From the NCBI GenBank assembly GCA_040905045.1, contig JBBDSH010000064.1:1-30171 (forward strand): a stretch of DNA of 30,171 nucleotides, given 5' to 3'. The position numbers and the translations under genes are program-made. This DNA is from JBBDSH01 sp040905045. GTDB taxonomy: Bacteria > Pseudomonadota > Gammaproteobacteria > Eutrophobiales > Eutrophobiaceae. The notes under the pieces are model-generated. The model was given only the letters and a program-made list of their open reading frames with translations. It searched no databases and was not told where the DNA came from. This document shows, piece after piece, positions 8,627 to 15,553 of this stretch (position 1 is the first letter of the stretch; every line of letters starts with the position of its first letter).

Positions 8627-9123
8627 TCCGGTTTTTTCCTGGGGTCCGGATTGTTCAGCACATCTTCGGTCTGGGCGGCGCGGAATGCCTCGATGCGGCC
8701 CGCCAGATCCTTGTCGGAAAGGGCCAGGATCTGGGCCGCCAGCAGGCCGGCATTGGCGGCGCCGCTGGTGCCGATTGCCAGGGTTCCCACCGCCACGCCC
8801 TTCGGCATTTGCGCAATGGACAAGAGGCTGTCCATGCCGCTCAGGGCCTTGCTCTGGATGGGAACGCCCAGCACCGGCAGTGGCGTGGAGGCGGCGATCA
8901 TGCCCGGCAAGTGGGCCGCGCCGCCGGCACCGGCGATGATGACCTTTAAACCCTCTTCCCCGGCCTTGCGCGCGAAGTCGTACAGCTTCTCCGGTGTGCG
9001 GTGGGCGGAGATGACTTCCACCCGGCAGGGCACATTGAATTGTTCCAGCATTTCCACGGCGCTGGACATGGTTTCCCAGTCACTGCGGGAGCCCATAACA
9101 ACGGCAACGGTCGATTTGTTCAT
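8623..9123 (-). CDS. purE: N5-carboxyaminoimidazole ribonucleotide mutase
   Basis: Class I PurE, 166 residues, converting N5-CAIR to CAIR. It carries the GSRSDW loop near the N-terminus, SAHRTPE with the catalytic His, and the GAGGAAHLPGM glycine-rich loop. I chose the ATG at 9123 because AAGGTG precedes it by about 9 bases. A GTG four codons upstream would overlap that ribosome site. It is the first gene of the purEK operon. The upstream spacer carries a foldback element instead of an obvious PurR box. Confidence 0.97.
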   Translation of the reverse strand: MNKSTVAVVMGSRSDWETMSSAVEMLEQFNVPCRVEVISAHRTPEKLYDFARKAGEEGLKVIIAGAGGAAHLPGMIAASTPLPVLGVPIQSKALSGMDSLLSIAQMPKGVAVGTLAIGTSGAANAGLLAAQILALSDKDLAGRIEAFRAAQTEDVLNNPDPRKKPE

Positions 9124-9174
9124 GGTCGTTATCACCTTGAAGGAGCACTAGTCTTTCTGCCCTAATTAAGTGTT

Positions 9175-9320
9175 CCAAATCTGTGTTTAATTCGGGAACA
9201 TAACGCGGACACGCGGTAAATACATCTCCTGGATCAAGTCCAGGGCAGGCTATGTAGCTCGAATGCGGCGTCCCTGCCGCATACGGTCCGCTTATATGTC
9301 CCCGAATTGACACAGATTGG
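9175..9320. mobile_element. 146-bp foldback (MITE-like / REP-type) element upstream of purEK
   Basis: The ends 9175-9210 and 9286-9320 are imperfect inverted repeats of about 35 bases sharing an AATCTGTGT...AATTCGGG-ACAT core. Inside are two more hairpins, CCTGGA/TCCAGG near 9229-9245 and a perfect 7-bp stem ATGCGGC/GCCGCAT (9263-9282). No reading frame is present, so any mobility would need an enzyme supplied elsewhere. The rest of 9124-9443 shows no gene. The core resembles, from memory, sequences near IS200-like REP-associated transposases; that link is unverified. Confidence 0.55.
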
Positions 9321-9443
9321 GAAGATATATAGCCCGATTGGCGCCGGTTGTGAAAGCCGCTAACCATAGCACAAATACGCTGTCCGGGACTATTCCAGTG
9401 GACCGCGGCGGGTCCGGCCGGGCCGGCCCTCAATAATGGGCAC

Positions 9444-9473
9444 AAAAAAAGGCCTTCCGGGGGAGGGAAGGCC
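9444..9473 (-). terminator. Rho-independent terminator after the ComEA-like gene
   Basis: An 8-bp perfect stem, GGCCTTCC (9451-9458) and GGAAGGCC (9466-9473), is followed on the minus strand by seven U (A run 9444-9450). It lies about 45 bases beyond the stop at 9518. Confidence 0.9.
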
Positions 9474-9517
9474 AAAAGGGGGATTGCATGAAGAGAAAGT
9501 CTTGAACGGCTGTAATG

Positions 9518-9817
9518 TCAGCCGGAAACCTGTTGTCTTTCGGGTTCTTCACCCAGGTACAGGTAGTTCCGGTTGATGTTGATGTCATCCCATCCGACAC
9601 CCTGTACTCTGGTGAGTTCCTTTTTCGATTCAAACTGTCCGTGTTCATTCCTGTATTGAACAATGTCCTTCGCCTGTCCCTCGGTAACGCCAATCAGGTC
9701 ATCCTGCATTTCCTGGACACCGGCCCGGTTGGGATTGACCAGCGGGTCGGCATTGGCGAAAACAAACATGGGTGTCGTTATAAGAATCGTTGCCAGAAAC
9801 TTGCCGGAAGTTCTCAT
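9518..9817 (-). CDS. Exported ComEA-like helix-hairpin-helix protein
   Basis: A 99-residue protein with a signal peptide (about 1-23, hydrophobic core, FANA cleavage region) and then a ComEA-type double helix-hairpin-helix domain. Visible cues are LVNPNRAGVQEM, the GVTEGQAKDIVQYRNEHG turn and the second hairpin LTRVQGVG. In competence systems ComEA binds incoming DNA in the periplasm. Such small stand-alone proteins are common in Proteobacteria and not always tied to uptake. A strong AGGAGGTG lies 6 bases before the ATG. No other competence genes are nearby; the upstream neighbour on the same strand is a secreted cytochrome c. Confidence 0.88.
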   Translation of the reverse strand: MRTSGKFLATILITTPMFVFANADPLVNPNRAGVQEMQDDLIGVTEGQAKDIVQYRNEHGQFESKKELTRVQGVGWDDININRNYLYLGEEPERQQVSG

Positions 9818-9909
9818 GATTCACCTCCTGAAGTTTCGAAATTTATGGTGATCTTCATCCGCCTCTATTGTGTCGGGCAGATTTTCCCCCGTAACGTTCA
9901 ATAGCAGCC

Positions 9910-9926
9910 GATTGAGATTCTCAATC
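9910..9926. promoter_or_regulatory. Perfect 17-base palindrome upstream of the ComEA-like gene
   Basis: GATTGAGA-T-TCTCAATC has 8-base arms with a single central base, about 95 bases upstream of the start at 9817. The size and symmetry fit a dimeric repressor or activator operator. I do not recognise the regulator. Confidence 0.4.
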
Positions 9927-9966
9927 CAGTGGATAGTCTGTATTGATTGGTCCCGGGTGATCCGGA

Positions 9967-9998
9967 CGGCGAGGCACCGTGAATGCCGTGCCTCGCCG
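9967..9998. other. Strong hairpin between the cytochrome c and ComEA-like genes
   Basis: Arms 9967-9977 and 9988-9998 pair perfectly over 11 bases (CGGCGAGGCAC with its complement) around a 10-base loop. It lies about 45 bases after the cytochrome stop. No U run follows on the minus strand, so it may be an mRNA stabiliser or Rho-assisted terminator instead of an intrinsic one. Confidence 0.6.
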
Positions 9999-10042
9999 CA
10001 TGACAGGGGAAAGGGGGCAGGCAAGTACTTTCTTGATCGGGA

Positions 10043-10552
10043 TTATTCCTTTAACAATTCCGGCCTGTCCGGTCCCAGCACACCGTCGGCCCGCGCCTTC
10101 AGATAACGATAGAGATTCCCGACCCGCTCTTTGACCACGGGACTATTCTTCCATTCGGGCATGGAGGGTGTCTCGCCGCTTTGCCGCGCTTCCTCCTTCC
10201 TGATCTCGTCGATTAACGCCATGCGCAGGGCGGTTTGGTCGTCGCCCGTGACTTCATCCTGCGGAAGACTGATCATATAACGTTGCAGAACCTTGTTCTC
10301 GAACGCAACGGGAGACATTTGCTGGACACTGGCAGTCAAATCCGGTGCCATGGACGTGCCGGATGCGCCGGTACCATGACAGCCGACACAGGTGCTGTGG
10401 AACAAACTCCAGCCCAGGAAGGTTCGTTCGTCGACTTTATTCCCGTCAACATGATAGAAAGTTGATTTAACACCACCACTGCCAAGGGCCGGCATAGTAA
10501 ACAGGGATGTGAGAACGAACGTTATGAAAAACTGGATACTGAGATACTTCAT
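10043..10552 (-). CDS. Secreted monohaem c-type cytochrome
   Basis: A 169-residue periplasmic protein with a signal peptide (about 1-25, MPALGSGG region) and one haem-binding CVGCH (C55, C58, H59). M68 in the following TSMAPDL stretch or the later SMPEW Met could be the sixth ligand. The opening FLGWSLFHSTCVGCHG resembles small cytochromes annotated as methanol-metabolism-related, but the resemblance is from memory and no methanol dehydrogenase is nearby. I chose the ATG at 10552, with GGAGGT 6 bases upstream; a longer frame to 10741 would start within the promoter region. Regulation by an FNR/Anr-type factor is indicated by the site at 10619-10632. Confidence 0.9.
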   Translation of the reverse strand: MKYLSIQFFITFVLTSLFTMPALGSGGVKSTFYHVDGNKVDERTFLGWSLFHSTCVGCHGTGASGTSMAPDLTASVQQMSPVAFENKVLQRYMISLPQDEVTGDDQTALRMALIDEIRKEEARQSGETPSMPEWKNSPVVKERVGNLYRYLKARADGVLGPDRPELLKE

Positions 10553-10590
10553 TATTGTTACCTCCAGACAGTGACCGAATATTAGTATGG

Positions 10591-10596
10591 ATCCTA
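10591..10596 (-). promoter_or_regulatory. -10 element of the FNR-dependent cytochrome promoter
   Basis: TAGGAT on the minus strand is placed so that the implied start site (about 10584) lies 41.5 bases from the centre of the FNR box. That is the classic class II spacing. The leader to the ATG would be about 32 bases. Confidence 0.6.
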
Positions 10597-10618
10597 TGCC
10601 CGTCCCGGATAGTCCGGA

Positions 10619-10632
10619 TTGATCCGGATCAA
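10619..10632. promoter_or_regulatory. FNR/Anr box upstream of the cytochrome c gene
   Basis: TTGATCCGGATCAA is a perfect palindrome and an exact match to the FNR consensus TTGAT-N4-ATCAA. Only the cytochrome gene lies immediately downstream on the minus strand. The remainder of 10633-10868 contains no supportable gene. Confidence 0.8.
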
Positions 10633-10868
10633 ATATGTGAACTTGTGAAACAGAGTTTTGGCTGCATCGGGAATATGTTCCCCGGCAACAGTTGGCACAA
10701 ATAATATATCCAGTCTGAACCTTAAGCGATGGATTGTCCATTCATACGATATCGCTTCGACCCTTCCAGTTCGGTTGTCGGGTTAAGCTGATGAATGGAT
10801 CTACAATAAGTGTATTTTACTATCAGAAAGTTATGTATAAGAATGTCATACAGTACTTGAACCGTGGC

Positions 10869-10892
10869 AAAAAAATGCCCCTTTCGGGGCAT
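10869..10892 (-). terminator. Rho-independent terminator of the molybdopterin oxidoreductase gene
   Basis: Stem ATGCCCC (10875-10881) pairs with GGGGCAT (10886-10892) around TTTC. The A run at 10869-10875 gives a U tract on the minus strand, about 40 bases after the stop at 10934. Confidence 0.85.
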
Positions 10893-10933
10893 TGTCGGGA
10901 TTTTTTCCCGTGACAGGTCAGAGAGCCGGTGTG

Positions 10934-13075
10934 TCAGGCGGCGGCCGGTTCCACCTGTACCAGATTGTCGGAGAAGGTGGGGGCGTGGCCCATGTTGACG
11001 AATTCCGCCGAGCTGATGATGTTGACGGTCCCTTTTGTTAACTGCCGCCAGTAGCCCAGCGTTGCCACCACCAGGCCGGGATTGACATCGTCGGTAATGC
11101 GGGCATCGCCCTCGAAAGCGCCGCGATCATTGAAAACGCGGACCCGGGTACCGTCCTTGATATTCCTTGCCTTTGCATCGGCCTCGCTGATCAACACGAA
11201 TTGCTCACCCTGACCCTTGATCTTGTGATCCATATTGGCGTAACAGGAATTCAGGAAGCCGTGGCTTTTCGGCGAGATCATGCTGAGCGGGTATTTTTTC
11301 GCCAGCTCCGGGTTGGTCTCCGCCGATTCCCGGTTGGGTACGTAGTCGGGCAGGGTGTCCAGGGGTTCACCCGGCTGGAATGCCTCGTACATCTGCCGGA
11401 ACGGCCCGACCACGAAATTGCCCTTGGCGGCGGTTTCCGATTTCAGTTCGCATTTGCCCGAGGGTGTCGGAAAATTGCCTTCCCTGTGCGGTGCGCGATC
11501 ATCCGGGCCGCCGATGTTCAGACGGGCATAGCCGTTCTTGCGCAGGGTATCCAGATCGATGCCTTCACAGGCCGGGGAATCCCAGTCGACAAAGTTCTCC
11601 AGGCATTCGCTGTCGGACCACTTGAAGCGTTCTTCCTCAAAGCCCATGCGCGCGGCCAGTCTTCGGAAGATTTCATTATTGGGCACGGCCTCGCCCGGGG
11701 ATTCGGCACATTTGGTATTGTAAGTGAGATAGTTGTGTCCCCAGGACAGGATTATGTCCTCCATCTCCGCGCCCATGGAAGCGGGCAGAACGATGTCGGC
11801 GTAGGAAGCGGTATCGGAAATGAAATGCTCCGCGGAAACCAGGAACAGATCCTCGCGCAGCAGGCCCTTGACGATCTTGTCGCATTCCGGCGCCTGGGTA
11901 ACCGGGTTGGAGTTCCAGCACATCATGGACATGATGGGCGGATCCAGTTCCATCTCGCCGGTGAGGGCGCGGCCTATCTGCAGATTGTTGACCACGCGCG
12001 TTCCTTCGGGAATGAAATCGGGCCGGCAGATGACGTCCAGCTTGTAGGGGTGTTCCCAGAAGGTCATCTGGTACATGCCGCCGCCCACCTCGCGCCAGGC
12101 GCCGGTGATGGCCGGCAGACAGCAGGCGGCGCGAATGGTCTGACCGCCGCCGTGATGGCGTTCCAGTGCCACGCCGATACGGATGGCCGCCGGTTGGGTG
12201 GAGGCGTATTCCCGCGCCAGGGTGCGGATGTCTTCGGCGGGTATGCCGGTTATGGCTTCCGCCCATTCCGGCGTGCGTTCTTTTGCCCGTTCGGCCAGTT
12301 CCTCGAAGCCGACGGTGTAATTGTCCACGTAATCCTTGTCGGTCAGGCCTTCCTCGATAATGGTATGGATCATGGCCATGGCCAGGGCGCCGTCGGTACC
12401 GGGCTTCGGTGCCAGGTGCCAGTCCGCCTGTCTGGCGGTTTTCGATTTGTAGGCGTCGATCACCACGATCTTCGCGCCGTTCTTTTTCGCGTCCTGGACG
12501 AAATGCCAGTGATGCAGATTCGTGCTGACGCTGTTGCAGCCCCAGATGATAATGTATTTCGAATGCACGAAGCTTTCCGGGTCCATGCCGCCGCTGGGGC
12601 CGTGGGTCAGTACCCAGGCGGTGGCGGAACCTTCGCCGCAGAAGGTGCGTTCACAGACGGTAGCGCCGAGGCGGTTGAAGAAGGCGTCGCCGCCGTTGAG
12701 ACCGTGCACCAGCCCCTGATGCCCTAAATAACTGTAGGGAACGATGGCCTGCGGGCCGTAGTCATTAATAATGGCCTTCCAGCGATCGGTGATTTCATCC
12801 AGCGCCTCGTCCCAGGAAATGCGTTCGAATTGACCGCTGCCTTTCGGGCCGGTGCGGCGCATGGGGTAGAGAATACGATCCGGATGGTAATGGCGTTTTT
12901 CGTAATCCTTCAGCTTCACGCACAGCCCGCCGCGGGTGGCCGGGTGATCCTTGTTGCCGCGCACGCTGATGAGTTTGCCGTCTTCCACCTCGAAGACCAT
13001 GGAACAGGTATCGGGACAATCGTGCGGGCAGCCGCCGAAGAAGGTTTCGCGCCGGGGTTTCAGTTGAGCGGACAT
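10934..13075 (-). CDS. Molybdopterin (Mo-bisMGD) oxidoreductase, single-subunit type
   Basis: A 713-residue DMSO-reductase-superfamily enzyme. The N-terminal [4Fe-4S] motif is C16-x3-C20-x3-C24-x27-C52 (CPHDCPDTC, later GGLCVKL). Aligning the segment RTFCGEGSA with the formate dehydrogenase active-site region puts C146 where the Mo-ligating Cys or Sec sits; that is inference. The C-terminal molydopterin-dinucleotide domain (about 600-713, SMISPKSHGFLNS, VRVFNDRGAF) is complete. No Tat signal is present, so it is probably cytoplasmic. No electron-transfer or membrane subunits adjoin it, so the substrate is unknown. I chose the ATG at 13075 with AGAGGAAA 8 bases upstream, which starts the protein just before the cluster motif as usual for this family. 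Confidence 0.92.
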   Translation of the reverse strand: MSAQLKPRRETFFGGCPHDCPDTCSMVFEVEDGKLISVRGNKDHPATRGGLCVKLKDYEKRHYHPDRILYPMRRTGPKGSGQFERISWDEALDEITDRWKAIINDYGPQAIVPYSYLGHQGLVHGLNGGDAFFNRLGATVCERTFCGEGSATAWVLTHGPSGGMDPESFVHSKYIIIWGCNSVSTNLHHWHFVQDAKKNGAKIVVIDAYKSKTARQADWHLAPKPGTDGALAMAMIHTIIEEGLTDKDYVDNYTVGFEELAERAKERTPEWAEAITGIPAEDIRTLAREYASTQPAAIRIGVALERHHGGGQTIRAACCLPAITGAWREVGGGMYQMTFWEHPYKLDVICRPDFIPEGTRVVNNLQIGRALTGEMELDPPIMSMMCWNSNPVTQAPECDKIVKGLLREDLFLVSAEHFISDTASYADIVLPASMGAEMEDIILSWGHNYLTYNTKCAESPGEAVPNNEIFRRLAARMGFEEERFKWSDSECLENFVDWDSPACEGIDLDTLRKNGYARLNIGGPDDRAPHREGNFPTPSGKCELKSETAAKGNFVVGPFRQMYEAFQPGEPLDTLPDYVPNRESAETNPELAKKYPLSMISPKSHGFLNSCYANMDHKIKGQGEQFVLISEADAKARNIKDGTRVRVFNDRGAFEGDARITDDVNPGLVVATLGYWRQLTKGTVNIISSAEFVNMGHAPTFSDNLVQVEPAAA

Positions 13076-13264
13076 GGATGGTTTCCTCTGATTGTTATTC
13101 TGACAGGGCCACTTTACAGGTAAATCCGGACTCCTCATAGCTCCGTGTATTTGCTGCATGGCACCATGGATAGAACGAAATTATACTTATTGTGACTTTC
13201 TGAATCCGTGACCAGTAACGGCAACCAGTGGTTACGGCTTGCATAACAAGAAACGGATAAATCA
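13076..13264. promoter_or_regulatory. Divergent promoter region
   Basis: This spacer separates the oxidoreductase (minus) and the symporter (plus). TATAAT on the minus strand at 13185-13180 is a fair -10 for the oxidoreductase, with a leader of about 100 bases and a weak -35. Near 13210-13240 a CCAGTAACGG and a CCAGTGGTTACGG form a loose direct repeat of unknown meaning. Confidence 0.4.
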
Positions 13265-14623
13265 ATGTACGCTCACCAGCACTGGTCCTCGAAACTGGTA
13301 TTTATCCTCGCCACCGTCGGTTTCTCGGTGGGGCTGGGCAACATCTGGCGCTTTCCCTACATGGCCGGGGAAAACGGCGGCGGCGCCTTTGTCATTATTT
13401 ACCTTGGCTGCGTGGTTCTCATCAGCATTCCCATCGTCATGGCGGAACTGGCCATGGGCCGTCGCGGCGGTATGACGCCCGCGGCCACGTTCAAAAAACT
13501 CGCCGCGGCGGAAAACGCATCAAATTACTGGTGGCTGGCCGGCGCCCTGGCCGTGCTCACCGTCTTCCTGATCATTACCTATTACTGCGTCATCGGCGGC
13601 TGGACATTGCATTACGCCTGGCTGGCGTTTTCCGGCGAACTGGCCGGCATCGACAGTAGCAGCGCCCAGATTGTATACGACGATCTGCTGGCTAATCCGT
13701 TATTGATGATGTTCTGGCAGATGATGTTCATTGTCCTCAACATCGTCATCGTCGCCCGCGGCCTGCACGGCGGCATCGAGCGCGCCGTCAAGATCCTCAT
13801 GCCGGTATTCTTCACGCTGCTGCTGGTCCTGGCGGGGTATGCCCTTATCAGGGGCGACGCCGCCCGCGGGCTGACATTTTTATTTCAGCCGGATTTCTCC
13901 CGCGTCAGCTTCCAGACCGGCATCGACGCCATGGGGCAGGCGTTCTTCTCCGTCGGCGTGGGCATGGCGGTCATGATGACCTACGGCGCCTACCTCTCCC
14001 GTGACACCAGAATCCCGCGGACCTCCGCCATCATCGCCCTGGCCGATACCGCCGTGGCCCTGATCGCCGGCATCGCTATTTTCCCGTTCGTGTTTGCCCA
14101 GGGCATGGAACCGGGCGAAGGGGTGGGACTGGTGTTCGTGACACTGCCGGTGGCGTTCGCCGCCATGGGTGACGGCGGCGGTTTCGTCGCTATCGTGTTC
14201 TTCTCGCTGTTATGCGTGGCGGCGCTGACCACCTCCATCGCCGTCTTCGAGGTGCTGGTCTCCTGGGGCGAGGAACACGGCCGGCCGCGCTCGAAGACGG
14301 CGCTGACGGCCGGTGTCGTCTGCTGGATCGTGGGCCTGACCACGGTGTTCTCCTTCAACGAGGCCGCGAACTTCAGGCCGCTGGCCATGATCCCCGGTTA
14401 CGAGGATGCCACAATGTTCAACATCGTCGACAAGGTCACCGCCACTATCGGCCTGCCCCTGGGCGGCCTGCTGGTGGCCGTATTCGTCGGCCACGCCCTG
14501 AGCCGGGATCACATTGCGGAGGAACTGGGTCTGAAACCGGACTCGCGAACGTTCCGTATCTGGTGCTTCCTGATCCGTTGGCCGATACCGTTGATGATAG
14601 GGACATTGATTTTTCTGACGTGA
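13265..14623 (+). CDS. Sodium-dependent transporter, NSS/SNF family
   Basis: Integral membrane protein of 452 residues in the neurotransmitter:sodium symporter family, which imports amino acids or related amines with Na+. Bacterial members have 11-12 helices. The first helix carries the family hallmark FSVGLGNIWRFPY (about 19-31), the unwound Na+ and substrate site, followed by GENGGGAFVIIYL. Later features include WTLHYAW, the FFSVGVGMAVMMTYGAYLS segment of helix 6-7 and a TTSIAVFEV segment of helix 8. The ribosome site is weak (AAACGGAT). No enzyme gene nearby indicates the substrate. It is divergent from the molybdopterin enzyme. Confidence 0.94.
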   Translation: MYAHQHWSSKLVFILATVGFSVGLGNIWRFPYMAGENGGGAFVIIYLGCVVLISIPIVMAELAMGRRGGMTPAATFKKLAAAENASNYWWLAGALAVLTVFLIITYYCVIGGWTLHYAWLAFSGELAGIDSSSAQIVYDDLLANPLLMMFWQMMFIVLNIVIVARGLHGGIERAVKILMPVFFTLLLVLAGYALIRGDAARGLTFLFQPDFSRVSFQTGIDAMGQAFFSVGVGMAVMMTYGAYLSRDTRIPRTSAIIALADTAVALIAGIAIFPFVFAQGMEPGEGVGLVFVTLPVAFAAMGDGGGFVAIVFFSLLCVAALTTSIAVFEVLVSWGEEHGRPRSKTALTAGVVCWIVGLTTVFSFNEAANFRPLAMIPGYEDATMFNIVDKVTATIGLPLGGLLVAVFVGHALSRDHIAEELGLKPDSRTFRIWCFLIRWPIPLMIGTLIFLT

Positions 14624-14760
14624 GGGGGACGGGGACAGGCCCGGCTCTTGTATCCTGCATAAATTATTTGAGATTTCTTGTTTTATTTTCCGTTGCTTTC
14701 TCAGGAACACATTTCTCATACCGCTTGTCCCAAATACAGATGCTTCTCTCTAGCCGGCAT

Positions 14761-14781
14761 GCGTTGTGATGACCACAACGC
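14761..14781. promoter_or_regulatory. Palindrome upstream of the CBS-domain gene
   Basis: Arms GCGTTGTG (14761-14768) and CACAACGC (14774-14781) are perfect complements around ATGAC, about 75 bases before the CBS gene start. It could be an operator or a leader hairpin. Elsewhere in 14624-14854 I see no gene. Confidence 0.4.
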
Positions 14782-14854
14782 CTGTTCCGTGCAAACAACA
14801 TCTTTTGTAACAACAATCATTCAATCCGCTAACCTGAGGTATAAGGAGGCGACA

Positions 14855-15277
14855 ATGCAGGTAAAAGAAACCATGACTCACAATGTTGAATACATGCCGT
14901 GCGATACGAACGTAATCGAGGCGGCGAAGCGCATGCAGGAGCTGGAATGCGGTTTTCTGCCCGTGGGCGATCCGCGGGAACAGAAGCTCAAGGGCGTGAT
15001 CACGGACCGGGACATCACCCTGCGCGCCGTGGCGCGGGGACTGGATCTGGAGCAGACACGGGTAGACCAGCTCATGACGGATCAGGTCCTGTACTGCTAT
15101 GAAAACGATGACATCGAACGGATCGCGGACAACATGCGCACCAATGGTATCTATCGGCTGGTGGTGCTGGATAATGACAAGGACAAGCAGTTGAAGGGCG
15201 TGATCTCGCTGGGGGATATCGCCCGCTGGCACGACGAACAGATCACCGGCCATATCGTCAAGGGTATTGCCGCGTAA
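14855..15277 (+). CDS. Stand-alone two-CBS-domain protein
   Basis: A 140-residue soluble protein made of a Bateman pair: CBS1 about 3-65 (VKETMTHNV, GVITDRDITLRAVARG) and CBS2 about 70-132 (VDQLMTDQV, GVISLGDIARW). Such proteins bind adenine nucleotides or similar ligands and act as sensors. The target here is not evident. The ATG at 14855 follows AAGGAGG by 5 bases, deciding the start over an upstream in-frame ATG at 14678. It converges with the RNA helicase gene across a repeat block and shared terminator. Confidence 0.92.
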   Translation: MQVKETMTHNVEYMPCDTNVIEAAKRMQELECGFLPVGDPREQKLKGVITDRDITLRAVARGLDLEQTRVDQLMTDQVLYCYENDDIERIADNMRTNGIYRLVVLDNDKDKQLKGVISLGDIARWHDEQITGHIVKGIAA

Positions 15278-15329
15278 AGGGTCGTTATTTCACTTCAGGA
15301 AGTGTCTGAAATGCGATGACTATTAGCTT

Positions 15330-15493
15330 GTAGCCCGGATGGAGCGTAGCGAAATCCGGGATGTAAGATCCCGGATTCCGGCCATGCAGCCTGCATCCGG
15401 GCTACAGCAGCAAAGTAGCCCGCATGAAGCGCAGCGGAATGCGGGATGATGGAAGAGATCCTGGATTCCGGCCACGGCCTGCATCCGGGCTAC
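15330..15493. repeat. Two composite palindromic repeats (GTAGCCCGGATG type)
   Basis: Two tandem units, 15330-15405 and 15415-15493, each open with GTAGCCCGSATG and close with its complement CATCCGGGCTAC, with internal GGAGCGTAGCGAAATCCGGG-like and ATCCYGGATTCCGGCC segments. The same motif is widespread, by my memory, as an interspersed palindrome in Gammaproteobacteria. It lies between convergent genes, a usual place for such elements. A minus-strand reading frame across it is not a gene. Confidence 0.8.
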
Positions 15494-15499
15494 GACTGC

Positions 15500-15531
15500 A
15501 AAAAAGAAGGGCGCTGTCGCGCCCTTTCTTT
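15500..15531. terminator. Bidirectional terminator between the CBS and helicase genes
   Basis: Stem AAGGGCGC (15507-15514) and GCGCCCTT (15519-15526) around TGTC has an A-rich left flank (15500-15505) and a TCTTTT right flank. It can therefore end the convergent transcripts from both sides. Confidence 0.88.
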
Positions 15532-15553
15532 TGTTCCACACACTGTGCAGCAG

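Noticed and set aside
11201..12727. A plus-strand open frame of about 500 codons opposite the molybdopterin enzyme
   Set aside because: Low-complexity His/Gly-rich translation without motifs, and fully shadowed by a complete enzyme gene.
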